This document shows, in pieces, positions 19,836 to 26,148 of a stretch of DNA of 28,168 bases; positions within the stretch are counted from its first letter, which is position 1; the number at the start of each line of letters is the position of its first letter. Source of the stretch: Candidatus Zambryskiibacteriota bacterium. Its GTDB lineage: Bacteria; Patescibacteriota; Minisyncoccia; Phycocordibacterales; DATDWN01. The stretch is from positions 1-28,168 of the forward strand of contig JACQNQ010000010.1 in NCBI GenBank assembly GCA_016202965.1, in the 5' to 3' direction. A program made the position numbers and the translations under genes. The notes beneath the pieces are model-generated. The model was not told the DNA's origin. It searched no databases and was given only the letters and a program-made list of their open reading frames with translations.

Positions 19836-20186
19836 ATGAGCCGGTCATCCAAAAAAGGTCCATACGTTGACCCGCGAGTCCTCAAAAAAATTGAGGGCAG
19901 AAAACCCTTGGAGACAGGGGTTATTAAAACATGGTCGAGAGCATGCGTCATATCGCCGGAAATGGTCGGGTTTATTTTCGGCGTGCACAACGGCAAAACT
20001 CATATTGAAGTTTTGATTTCCGAAGATATGGTCGGGCATCGTTTGGGCGAATTCTCTCCGACAAAGAAATTTATAAAACACGGAGGAAGAATACAAAAAG
20101 AGCAGGAACAAAAAGCTAAAGAGTCCGAAATCGCCGCGGCTCAAGCGGCAAAGGCTACAGCGGAAACTACCGGAGCAAAAAAATGA
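19836..20186 (+). CDS. rpsS: Ribosomal protein uS19
   Basis: Small-subunit head protein; core [40 protein letters not shown] and [12 protein letters not shown]. The length of 116 aa exceeds the usual 90 or so because of a C-terminal Ala/Glu/Lys tail ([20 protein letters not shown]). First gene of a new transcription module. No SD; the leader holds the perfect family E tandem. Confidence 0.96.
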   Translation: MSRSSKKGPYVDPRVLKKIEGRKPLETGVIKTWSRACVISPEMVGFIFGVHNGKTHIEVLISEDMVGHRLGEFSPTKKFIKHGGRIQKEQEQKAKESEIAAAQAAKATAETTGAKK

Positions 20187-20272
20187 CACACCAATCTACC
20201 AATGACACTAATGCCACAAATAAATAAAATCAAGAATTCATTCGCGGTATTCGTGATATTCGCGGATTAGCG
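20187..20272. repeat. Family B element, rpsS/rplV junction
   Basis: Left part 20187-20226 (CACACCAATCTACCAATGAC and on) and right part 20236-20272 (ATTCATTCGCGGTATTCGTG and on) are imperfectly complementary and related to the copies at 1177 and 23014. Confidence 0.65.
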
Positions 20273-20283
20273 AGTACACAATT

Positions 20284-20658
20284 ATGAAACCCATTCACGC
20301 AACATTATCAAATTTTCGCCAGGCACCGCGCAAAATGCGTATGGTGGCAAACGCCGTGCGCGGTAAAAAAGTTTCCAATGCCTTGGTCAATCTGGATTTT
20401 ATGGCAAAAAAGGCTTCACTGCCGATAAAAAATCTAATTTCTTCAGCTGTGGCAAATGCCAAAGTCCTGGACATTCCGACAGAAAATCTTTTTGTCAAAA
20501 CTATCAAAGTGGATAGCGGTAAAATTTTATACAGACGACGCCCGGCGGCGCGCGGCAGCGCTAATCCGATACGAAAGAGAACGAGCAGGATTTTCGTCGA
20601 ATTATCGACTCAAGTTAAAGGTGAAAAGTTAAAGGTTAAAGACAAATCCAAAAAATAA
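20284..20658 (+). CDS. rplV: Ribosomal protein uL22
   Basis: Tunnel-wall protein; 124 aa. Motifs: ATLSNFRQAPRKMRMVANAV, RGKKVSNALVNLDFMAKKAS, NAKVLDIPTENLFVKTIKVD and the tunnel loop segment RRRPAARGSANPIRKRTSRI. The C-terminal tail TQVKGEKLKVKDKSKK goes past the family end and lies largely in a family A arm, so the repeat has extended the protein. No SD. Confidence 0.96.
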   Translation: MKPIHATLSNFRQAPRKMRMVANAVRGKKVSNALVNLDFMAKKASLPIKNLISSAVANAKVLDIPTENLFVKTIKVDSGKILYRRRPAARGSANPIRKRTSRIFVELSTQVKGEKLKVKDKSKK

Positions 20659-20707
20659 AAATATAAATTTATGTTTACTTTTAACTTTCCACTTTTAACT
20701 TTTAACT
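20613..20707. repeat. Family A hairpin, rplV/rpsC junction
   Basis: The left arm (20613-20640), AGTTAAAGGTGAAAAGTTAA and on, is coding for the rplV tail; the right arm (20674-20707) includes ACTTTTAACTTTTAACT. rpsC starts 6 bases later. Confidence 0.8.
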
Positions 20708-20713
20708 AATATC

Positions 20714-21436
20714 ATGACTCATATCGTTCATCCATACTCACATCGCCTAGGCATCATACGAGACTGGAAGTCTCGCTGGTTTGGGGTGAAAAATAAATAC
20801 AAGGAATTTTTGAAAAGCGACGTTTTGTTGCGCGGATACTTGGAAAAGAAACTCCGCGGAAACTACGTTTCCAATATAGAAATGGAGCGAGGTGAAAAAA
20901 TTCTCCGCATTATTATTGAAACATCCCGTCCGGGAATGATTATCGGTCGTTCTGGAGATGGCGCGGTTAAATTGAAAAATGATATTTTAAAATTTCTTGC
21001 AAAAAATAAGCTTTCTTCCGGCGGTCCCGCCACTGCTACCCGCGCTACGCCGAAGGCTTCGGCGAGGCGAGAAGCTAAGACGGGCGAGGAAGTCAAAGTG
21101 GATATAAAAGAAATACGTTCTCCGGAATCCAACGCCGCCATTGTGGCCCAGATGATTGGAGATGGTCTGGAAAAGAGACTGCCTTTTCGGCGGGTAGTCA
21201 AACAAATGCTGGAAAAAGTTATGGCTAATCGTGATGTCAAAGGCGTCAGAATCATTCTTTCAGGCATTCTCGGAGGGAATTCAATGGCTCGGACAGAGAT
21301 GATAAAAAAAGGTCGAGTTCCCCTTCAAACATTTCGGGCAGATGTTGATTATGCTCAATACACCGCTCGTTTGCCTTTGGGCGCGGTTGGAGTCAAAGTC
21401 TGGATTTATAAAGGGGAAGTTTTTAGTAAGAAATAG
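20714..21436 (+). CDS. rpsC: Ribosomal protein uS3 with repeat-derived insertion
   Basis: mRNA-entry protein; 240 aa. KH domain: IIIETSRPGMIIGRSGDGAV. Further HPYSHRLGIIRDWKSRWF, KGVRIILSGILGGNSMARTE and TARLPLGAVGVKVWIY. Residues about 101-121 (SSGGPATATRATPKASARRE) form an insertion after the KH helix that ordinary uS3 lacks. Its DNA includes the palindrome CGCCGAAGGCTTCGGCG (21048-21064), shared with the 381-aa gene but in another frame. The KH motif is intact, so the protein should function. No SD; preceded by a family A hairpin. Confidence 0.97.
   Translation: MTHIVHPYSHRLGIIRDWKSRWFGVKNKYKEFLKSDVLLRGYLEKKLRGNYVSNIEMERGEKILRIIIETSRPGMIIGRSGDGAVKLKNDILKFLAKNKLSSGGPATATRATPKASARREAKTGEEVKVDIKEIRSPESNAAIVAQMIGDGLEKRLPFRRVVKQMLEKVMANRDVKGVRIILSGILGGNSMARTEMIKKGRVPLQTFRADVDYAQYTARLPLGAVGVKVWIYKGEVFSKK
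21048..21064. repeat. In-frame palindrome inside rpsC
   Basis: CGCCGAAGGCTTCGGCG, an 8-bp stem around one base, embedded in GC-rich DNA (about 21019-21095) that codes the extra residues of uS3. Confidence 0.8.
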
Positions 21437-21440
21437 ACGG

Positions 21441-21560
21441 AACTTCCAAATTATGACCAATCTCATCGTCTAAAATCCTCGCATAATCCTCACCGTACGA
21501 CTAGTACGCCTCGGATTCTGACTCAGATTTTATACGCGACCTTGGCCAAATTTGAAAGTT
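21441..21560. repeat. Family D5 nested hairpin, rpsC/rplP junction
   Basis: Outer arms AACTTCCAAATTATGACCAA (21441-21460)/TTGGCCAAATTTGAAAGTT (21542-21560); inner CTAAAATC/GATTTTA; apex GTAC/GTAC around GACTA. The 30-base core at 21490-21519 is the exact reverse complement of the D2 core. Outer arms match D6. Confidence 0.85.
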
Positions 21561-21578
21561 TGTGGTAACGTAACAAAC

Positions 21579-21995
21579 ATGCTTTTGCCAAAAAAAGTAA
21601 AATACAGAAAATGGCAAACTTTTAGAAAAAACGCCGAAAAAATCGGGGTGGCTTCGCGCGGAACGACAATTTCGTTCGGCTCGCATGCCCTGAAAGCTTT
21701 AGAAGGTGCGCGTATTATGTCAAATCAGATTGAGGCGGCAAGAAAAGCTCTTTCGCGGGCTCTAGGAAAAACAGGTAAAATCTGGATACGAATTTTTCCA
21801 GATATGCCCTTGACTAAAAAGCCGGCCGAGGTCAAGCTTGGTAAGGGAAAGGGCGACTTGTTTGGCTACTGCGCTCCGGTCAAACCCGGGCGGATTCTTT
21901 TTGAAGTTGACGGGGTGACTGACGCTATTGCTCGCGAAGCACTGCGAAAAGCCGGGACCAAATTGCCGTTGAAAACCAAGATTATAGGACACTAA
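21579..21995 (+). CDS. rplP: Ribosomal protein uL16
   Basis: Large-subunit protein at the A-site tRNA elbow; 138 aa from MLLPKKVKYRKW, matching the family start; a longer frame from a non-ATG codon is rejected. Motifs: SRGTTISFGSHALKALEGAR, GKIWIRIFPDMPLTKKPAEV, KLGKGKGD, and the final KLPLKTKI. The arginine that is hydroxylated in E. coli (VRMGKGKG) is Lys here, so that modification is absent. No SD. Confidence 0.97.
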   Translation: MLLPKKVKYRKWQTFRKNAEKIGVASRGTTISFGSHALKALEGARIMSNQIEAARKALSRALGKTGKIWIRIFPDMPLTKKPAEVKLGKGKGDLFGYCAPVKPGRILFEVDGVTDAIAREALRKAGTKLPLKTKIIGH

Positions 21996-22101
21996 AAATG
22001 TAAACTGTAAAAATCAAAATGAAAAATTACAATTCAAAATTAAAAATGATGAATTCCAAAACTTTGCATTTTGCACTACCATTTTGATATTTACATTTTA
22101 A
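21996..22101. repeat. Family C hairpin, rplP/rpmC junction
   Basis: Left arm AAATGTAAACTGTAAAAATC (from 21996) and right arm CATTTTGCACTACCATTTTG / ATATTTACATTTT (to 22101) are mostly complementary. Same family as 2684-2799. Confidence 0.75.
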
Positions 22102-22110
22102 ATTATATTT

Positions 22111-22299
22111 ATGAAAAATCCCACAAAAAATCTAACCGGCAAAAATACGAAAGAACTCTGGACTCTTTTGGCAGAAAAGCGACTAGCCTTGCGGAATTTT
22201 AGATTTGCCGTATCCGGAAGCAATGCCCGCAATGTTAAAGAGGGAAAAACTTTACGCAAAGAAATCGCCAGAGTATTAACTGTAATGAATCAAAAATAG
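22111..22299 (+). CDS. rpmC: Ribosomal protein uL29
   Basis: Small two-helix tunnel-exit protein; 62 aa. TKELWTLLAEKRLALRNFRF and ARNVKEGKTLRKEIARVLTV match the family pattern (LxxLxxELxxLRFQ; RxxRRxIARIxT). No SD; starts after a family C hairpin. Only 6 bases separate it from rpsQ, one of two tight ribosomal junctions with no repeat. Confidence 0.93.
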   Translation: MKNPTKNLTGKNTKELWTLLAEKRLALRNFRFAVSGSNARNVKEGKTLRKEIARVLTVMNQK

Positions 22300-22305
22300 A
22301 AAATT

Positions 22306-22557
22306 ATGGAAACTGAAAAAACAAAAAGTAATAACAAAACCCTCTCCGGCATCGTTGTTTCCGATAAAATGAAAGACACCGTCGTGGTTAAAGTCAGTCG
22401 CTTTGTCAAACATCCAAAATACGGCAAGTATGTTTCCATAGATAAAAAGTTCAAAGCCGACGACAAAGGAAATACTAAAAAGATCGGCGATAAAGTAACC
22501 ATAGAGGAGTGCAGACCGCTTTCCAAAGACAAACATTTCAGGATAGTAACAAGTTAA
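22306..22557 (+). CDS. rpsQ: Ribosomal protein uS17
   Basis: Primary 16S rRNA-binding protein; 83 aa. Core: LSGIVVSDKMKDTVVVKVSR, HPKYGKYV, KKFKADD and the GDKVTIEECRPLSKDKHF segment. The stop codon TAA lies inside the GTTAAAAG word of the following family A arm, so the repeat supplies the stop. No SD. Confidence 0.95.
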   Translation: METEKTKSNNKTLSGIVVSDKMKDTVVVKVSRFVKHPKYGKYVSIDKKFKADDKGNTKKIGDKVTIEECRPLSKDKHFRIVTS

Positions 22558-22633
22558 AAGTTAAAGGTTAAAAGTAAAATTAAAAACATAAATTCGTATC
22601 AACTTTCACACTTTTGACCTTTAACTTTTAACT
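22552..22633. repeat. Family A hairpin, rpsQ/rplN junction
   Basis: Left arm AGTTAAAAGTTAAAGGTTAA (from 22552) provides the rpsQ stop. Right arm 22601-22633 contains GACCTTTAACTTTTAACT; rplN starts 8 bases later. Confidence 0.8.
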
Positions 22634-22641
22634 AAAATTCC

Positions 22642-23013
22642 ATGATTCAACCGCGCTCAATAGTTAAAATAGCCGACAACACCGGAGCCAAAATTGGCCG
22701 GGTATTCAAGGTGCTGGGAAGCTCAAAGAAACGTTACGCAAGTATCGGTGAACTCGTGATCCTCTCTGTTCAAAAAGCGGAACCAAGGAAAGGGGCAAAA
22801 AAGAAAGATGTTTTGTATGCTGTAGTTGTCAGACAGAGAGCTCCTTTCCGCAGGAAAGACGGCTCATACCTGCGTTTTGATGAAAATGCCGTGGTCATAG
22901 TTCTCAAAGACAAAAAAGAACCTGTGGCCGGTCGTATCTTCGGACCTATTCCTAGAGAGATTGGAGAAGTGGGGTATCAAAAGATTATTAGCTTGGCGCC
23001 AGAAGTCGTTTAG
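22642..23013 (+). CDS. rplN: Ribosomal protein uL14
   Basis: Intersubunit-bridge protein and RsfS site; 123 aa, normal. Motifs: MIQPRSIVKIADNTGAK, GRVFKVLGSSKKRYASIGEL, VVVRQRAPFRRKDGSYLRFD, and the ENAVVIVLKDKKEPVAGRIF segment ending FGPIPREIGE. No SD; follows a family A hairpin. Confidence 0.97.
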   Translation: MIQPRSIVKIADNTGAKIGRVFKVLGSSKKRYASIGELVILSVQKAEPRKGAKKKDVLYAVVVRQRAPFRRKDGSYLRFDENAVVIVLKDKKEPVAGRIFGPIPREIGEVGYQKIISLAPEVV

Positions 23014-23093
23014 CGCACTAATCTACGAATCAACACGAAGGCCACGAATAGAATTTATTAGTGCGATTAGTGAGTCATTAGTAGATTAGTGCG
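23014..23093. repeat. Family B hairpin, rplN/rplX junction
   Basis: The left arm CGCACTAATCTACGAAT (23014-23030) is identical to the arm at 1177-1193. The right arm ends TAGTAGATTAGTGCG (23079-23093). rplX starts 6 bases later. Confidence 0.85.
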
Positions 23094-23099
23094 AAAATT

Positions 23100-23321
23100 A
23101 TGAAAATAAAAAAAGACGACAAAGTAATAATTCTCACCGGCAAAGACAAGGGCAAAACAGGCACCGTTATTAAATCACTGCCAAAAGAAAACAAAATCAT
23201 CGTTTCAGGTGTTAATGTTTTAAAACGTCATCAGAAACCAAGAAAGAGCGGAGAGAAAGGTCAAATTATAGATAAGACGATGCCGATTGACGCATCAAAT
23301 GTCAGAAAAGTTAAAAGTTAA
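23100..23321 (+). CDS. rplX: Ribosomal protein uL24, short form
   Basis: Assembly-initiator protein with a KOW motif: KIKKDDKVIILTGKDKGKTG, then VIKSLPKENKIIVSGVNVLK. At 73 aa it is shorter than the usual 100 or so, ending at DASNVRKVKS; the C-terminal part is trimmed. The ending KVKS is coded by the left arm of a family A repeat, so the repeat may mark where the gene was shortened. No SD. Confidence 0.95.
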   Translation: MKIKKDDKVIILTGKDKGKTGTVIKSLPKENKIIVSGVNVLKRHQKPRKSGEKGQIIDKTMPIDASNVRKVKS

Positions 23322-23380
23322 AAGCGGATGCATTGACGTTTAACTTTTCACTTTTAACTTTTAACTTTTAACTTTTAACT
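23308..23380. repeat. Family A hairpin, rplX/rplE junction
   Basis: Left arm AAAGTTAAAAGTTAAAAGC (from 23308) codes the uL24 tail and stop. Right arm 23335-23380 has four runs of ACTTTTA. rplE starts 7 bases later. Confidence 0.85.
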
Positions 23381-23387
23381 AAACATT

Positions 23388-23942
23388 ATGAAATCAATCA
23401 AAGAAAAAATAAAAGAAGCCTTTGATGTTCTGAAGGAAGAATTTGGCTACAAGAATCCAATGCAAGCGCCAAAAATTGAGAAAGTCGTCGTTTCTTCCGG
23501 TGTTGGAAAACAAAAAGACAAAAAGAAACTTGACCTTATCGAAGACCGCCTCTCCAAAATTACCGGACAGAAGCCGATACGCAAAGGGGCAAAGATTTCC
23601 ATCGCCGCTTTCAAAGTGCGAGAAGGAGATACTGTTGGGATGCAGGTCACTTTGCGAGGACAAAGGATGTACGATTTTCTTGATCGCTTGGTTAATATTG
23701 CTCTGCCTCGGACAAAAGATTTTCGAGGACTATCCGGAAATGCCATTGATGAAATGGGAAACTTCTCTCTCGGTATTCGTGAAAATACCATTTTCCCTGA
23801 AAGCTCTGACGAAGATTTGAAAGATGTCTTCGGTCTGGCAGTGACACTCGTATCTACCGCAAAAAATAAAAAAGAAGGCATGACTTTCTTTGAACTCCTG
23901 GGCGTTCCCTTTAAAAAGGAAGAAGAAAAGAAAAAGAGATAA
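23388..23942 (+). CDS. rplE: Ribosomal protein uL5
   Basis: 5S rRNA-binding central-protuberance protein; 184 aa, normal. Motifs: KIEKVVVSSGVGKQKDKKKL, LSKITGQKPIRKGAKISIAA, FKVREGDTVGMQVTLRGQRM, DFRGLSGNAIDEMGNFSLGI and the GIRENTIFPE region. The C-terminus is a lysine-rich tail (FKKEEEKKKR). In most bacteria rpsN follows directly; here a pilin-hicBA block of about 2.4 kb intervenes. Confidence 0.97.
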   Translation: MKSIKEKIKEAFDVLKEEFGYKNPMQAPKIEKVVVSSGVGKQKDKKKLDLIEDRLSKITGQKPIRKGAKISIAAFKVREGDTVGMQVTLRGQRMYDFLDRLVNIALPRTKDFRGLSGNAIDEMGNFSLGIRENTIFPESSDEDLKDVFGLAVTLVSTAKNKKEGMTFFELLGVPFKKEEEKKKR

Positions 23943-23943
23943 A

Positions 23944-24080
23944 TATAACCCTCCTGATCTCCCCTTGTCAGGGGAGGAAAAATTCACCTCACCCCTTGCT
24001 TCCCCCTCTCCATTTTTTAAAAATGGAGAGAAGCTGGGTAGAGGGAATCCCCCTGACAAAGGGGATTAAGGGGTTTATAT
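23944..24080. repeat. Family F hairpin after rplE
   Basis: Outer parts CCCTCCTGATCTCCCCTTGT (from 23949) and ATCCCCCTGACAAAGGGGAT (from 24047) are related inverted copies. Inside, CTCTCCATTTTT (24007-24018) pairs with AAAAATGGAGAG (24019-24030) in a spacerless stem. It could terminate the rpsS-rplE transcript. Confidence 0.75.
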
Positions 24081-24095
24081 TTTTCAAATTTGATG

Positions 24096-24101
24096 TATAC
24101 T
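24096..24101 (+). promoter_or_regulatory. -10 box of pilin module 1, leaderless geometry
   Basis: TATACT lies six bases before ATG 24108. The upstream AAATTTGATGTATA is shared with module 2 (25423 on). The -35 is weak. Confidence 0.5.
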
Positions 24102-24107
24102 ATATAC

Positions 24108-24383
24108 ATGGACCCAAACGATTCCGGCGTAAGCTTCGAAGAAGACAAATGGAAGACACAAGTTCCTTCTTTTGCCGACGAGACTCCGAAGATGGTCAAG
24201 CTAGTGATGAAAATCTCCGGCGGAGCGATCACAGACCAGCGGCAGGCAGAGTATGTGCTTTTGGGATTTGCAGTTATCGCAATAATTATTTCTATATTTT
24301 TATTTTTTAGCGGCGGCAGTTCAAATGATGCGGACTTGCAACTGCAAAAACTGTATCCACCGGGTTCGTCTGTCCTAAGATGA
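24108..24383 (+). CDS. Small single-span membrane protein of pilin module 1, 91 aa
   Basis: A soluble N-terminal half (SFEEDKWKTQVPSFADETPK, then MVKLVMKISGGAITDQRQAE) precedes one membrane span at about 49-68, followed by a short polar tail. The N-terminal 44 residues are nearly identical to the paralogue at 25442, at DNA level too, so the modules duplicated or converted recently. The family has no name I know. Position before a pilin suggests a role in pilus assembly or anchoring, which is inference. Start: MDPND, six bases after TATACT; an earlier in-frame ATG overlaps the promoter. Confidence 0.75.
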   Translation: MDPNDSGVSFEEDKWKTQVPSFADETPKMVKLVMKISGGAITDQRQAEYVLLGFAVIAIIISIFLFFSGGSSNDADLQLQKLYPPGSSVLR

Positions 24384-24392
24384 TTTATATTT

Positions 24393-24848
24393 ATGAAATT
24401 ATCTAAAGATTCACAAAACGGCTTTACTTTAATAGAACTTCTGGTAGTGGTGGCGATTATCGGCATACTTTCAAGTGTTGTTTTAGCCAGCTTAAACTCC
24501 GCCAGAGCAAAAGCCCGCGACGCAAAAAGAGCTTCCGATGTACATCAGCTTAAAACTGCGCTGGAATTTTATTACAATGACAACGGCTTTTATCCGTCAA
24601 TAGTGGAGAACAATAGCGGGGTTGATGTTGCCCAACTTCAAATTGTAGGATCTCTTGCTCCCTATCTTAAACAAGTACCTGATGACCCGCTTGGAGCAAG
24701 TCAAGCTTGGCAGTATGTTAGAGGACCAGCCGGTAATAATTCTTACGGCTTGTGGATTTATTATGAAAAGACGAGCGCCAGATGTGGCAGTGGAGTTAAC
24801 TTTAATCCTGGATGGTGGGGTATCGGCTCAAATATGTGTCCGTTTTAG
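24393..24848 (+). CDS. Type IV pilin-like protein (module 1)
   Basis: Class III-type prepilin signal: a short positive leader ending at Gly10, then GFTLIELLVVVAIIGILSS, with Glu15 being Glu5 of the mature protein. Processing would be by prepilin peptidase, giving Phe at position 1. The helix is followed by RAKARDAKRASDVHQLKTAL and a globular C-terminal part with Cys131 and Cys149 (SARCGSG, NMCPF), probably a disulfide as in many pilins. 151 aa. Located in the membrane, then in a pilus. No SD; 9 bases after the partner gene. Confidence 0.92.
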   Translation: MKLSKDSQNGFTLIELLVVVAIIGILSSVVLASLNSARAKARDAKRASDVHQLKTALEFYYNDNGFYPSIVENNSGVDVAQLQIVGSLAPYLKQVPDDPLGASQAWQYVRGPAGNNSYGLWIYYEKTSARCGSGVNFNPGWWGIGSNMCPF

Positions 24849-24869
24849 GTCTTTGCTCAACTTGAAATA

Positions 24870-25091
24870 TCATCCTGCTAACTTGACTAGATCGTCGGCA
24901 GAAATTTTAGAATCACGCAAAATCTTTTTCAAAAGTCCTCGCCCTATTATTTTATGATTTGGAATAGTAATGGTATCCATATTCTCGTGGCGCATTCTAA
25001 TATGACTGCCCTTTTGTCTAACGATAAAATATCCAGCCTTTTCAAAAATTTTTACCAGTTCTTTGGCTGATAAAATGGGAAGCTTTGGCAT
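24870..25091 (-). CDS. hicA: HicA-family mRNA interferase toxin (second pair)
   Basis: 73 aa: LSAKELVKIFEKAGYFIVRQ, catalytic His30 in KGSHIRM, then TITIPNHKIIGRGLLKKIL. Homologous to the toxin at 14826 but clearly diverged. It lies 9 bases after its antitoxin, without the overlap of the first pair, and ends 21 bases from the convergent pilin stop. Confidence 0.92.
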   Translation of the reverse strand: MPKLPILSAKELVKIFEKAGYFIVRQKGSHIRMRHENMDTITIPNHKIIGRGLLKKILRDSKISADDLVKLAG

Positions 25092-25100
25092 ATATAAAAA

Positions 25101-25349
25101 TTATACAGAAATAGTGTGCAAACTAATTTCAAGAGGACGGTACCATTTTAGAATTTCAAGATTTTCTTTTTCTTCCAAACAAAGCTCTATTACTTCACGA
25201 ATATTATTTAAAGCTTTATCCAGGGTTTTGGCTTGGGAATAACAACCCTTAAAAAGCGGACATTCAACAACATAAAACCCATCTTCGTCTTTTTCAACGA
25301 AAACAGGGAACTGCTTATTTTTTGCTGTTATTTTTGCCTTCTTTTTCAT
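25101..25349 (-). CDS. hicB: HicB-family antitoxin (second pair)
   Basis: 82 aa from MKKKAKITAKNKQFPVFVEK. HicB core: FPVFVEKDEDGFYVVECPLF, KGCYSQAKTLDKALNNIREV, IELCLEEKE. It neutralises the HicA encoded next. The start is placed at the Met just downstream of TATAAT (-10 at 25357-25362); a Met 12 codons earlier lies inside the promoter and is rejected. The mRNA should be leaderless. The pair lies antisense between the two pilin modules. Confidence 0.9.
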   Translation of the reverse strand: MKKKAKITAKNKQFPVFVEKDEDGFYVVECPLFKGCYSQAKTLDKALNNIREVIELCLEEKENLEILKWYRPLEISLHTISV

Positions 25350-25356
25350 TATACGA

Positions 25357-25385
25357 ATTATACTAAACTTAAACTTTAAGCACAA
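25357..25385 (-). promoter_or_regulatory. Promoter of the second hicBA, leaderless
   Basis: Minus strand: TTGTGC (25380-25385), 17-base spacer, TATAAT (25357-25362); ATG seven bases later. Confidence 0.7.
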
Positions 25386-25406
25386 GCATTGAGTTTATAC
25401 ACAAGT

Positions 25407-25436
25407 TTGCTTGTCCACAAAAATTTGATGTATAAT
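25407..25436 (+). promoter_or_regulatory. Promoter of pilin module 2, leaderless geometry
   Basis: TTGCTT (25407-25412), 18-base spacer, TATAAT (25431-25436); ATG 25442 follows after five bases. Divergent from the hicBA promoter 21 bases away. Confidence 0.65.
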
Positions 25437-25441
25437 AGTGC

Positions 25442-25756
25442 ATGGATAACGATTCCGGCGTAAGCTTCGAAGAAGACAAATGGAAGACACAAGTTCCATC
25501 TTTTGCCGACGAAACTCCGAAGATGGTCAAGCTAGTGATGAAGATTTCCGGCGGAGCGATTACGGAACAAAGGCAAGCAGAGTATGTGCTTTTTGGATTT
25601 GTAATAGTTGCGATCATCACTTCGCTATTTGTATTTTTTAATACAGGAAGTAGCAATAAACAAGATTTGCATACTATATACCAAGAAGATCTCACTCCGA
25701 CTGCACGAGAAACAATACCAAAAGAAGTTTTAGATACCATACCGAATAAAAAATGA
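25442..25756 (+). CDS. Small single-span membrane protein of pilin module 2, 104 aa
   Basis: Paralogue of the protein at 24108. Identical from DSGVSFEEDKWKTQVPSFAD through the ISGGAIT segment, then a membrane span at about 46-66 and a longer divergent tail (KEVLDTIPNKK). The DNA over this shared part differs at only a few third positions, while the rest has diverged, a pattern of gene conversion or recent partial duplication. Its stop overlaps the pilin start by four bases (ATGA), so the two are translationally coupled. Confidence 0.75.
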   Translation: MDNDSGVSFEEDKWKTQVPSFADETPKMVKLVMKISGGAITEQRQAEYVLFGFVIVAIITSLFVFFNTGSSNKQDLHTIYQEDLTPTARETIPKEVLDTIPNKK

Positions 25757-26148
25757 AAAATAAATTTCAAAAAAGTGACGGATTTACACTTATCGAACTT
25801 CTAGTCGTGGTAGCTATCATCGGCATACTTTCTTCTGTCGTCTTGGCAAGTTTGAATTCTGCCCGTCAAAAGGGTAAGGTAGCCAAAGCACAAATAGAGT
25901 TGCGAACAATTTTACAAGCAATCATTATTGCTCAAGGCGAACAAGGAAGGCCGTTGCTTGTTTTTGCTCCAAATACTAACTGTGGTCAATGTTATTGTGC
26001 AGATATAACTTCTGCATCATGTATAAATAATTGGAGAACAGCATTATCTCAGATTCAAGCCGCTACTAACGGGCTAATTTCTGGCATAACAAATATGGAA
26101 AGAGACCCCTGGGGAAATCCATATTTTATAGATTCGAATCAAGCTTAG
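25753..26148 (+). CDS. Type IV pilin-like protein (module 2), interrupted by in-frame TAG
   Basis: Prepilin leader to Gly10, then GFTLIELLVVVAIIGILSS, with Glu15 as mature Glu5. The C-terminal domain has cysteines in CGQCYCADITSASC and the ERDPWGNPYFID motif of minor pilins. The frame stops at TAG (26146-26148) after SNQA. The same frame stays open for 32 more codons to TAA at 26245-26247 and reads GGAGACANVDTFGVYGQNIP, then a C-terminal TCP ending, like the CPF end of the module 1 pilin. So this is probably a full pilin of about 164 codons broken by one amber codon: mutation, sequencing error or readthrough. Confidence 0.85.
   Translation: MKNKFQKSDGFTLIELLVVVAIIGILSSVVLASLNSARQKGKVAKAQIELRTILQAIIIAQGEQGRPLLVFAPNTNCGQCYCADITSASCINNWRTALSQIQAATNGLISGITNMERDPWGNPYFIDSNQA

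Noticed and set aside
21552..21578. Longer uL16 from a non-ATG start
   Set aside because: The extension lies in the D5 repeat arm, and MLLPKKVKYRKW is the family N-terminus.
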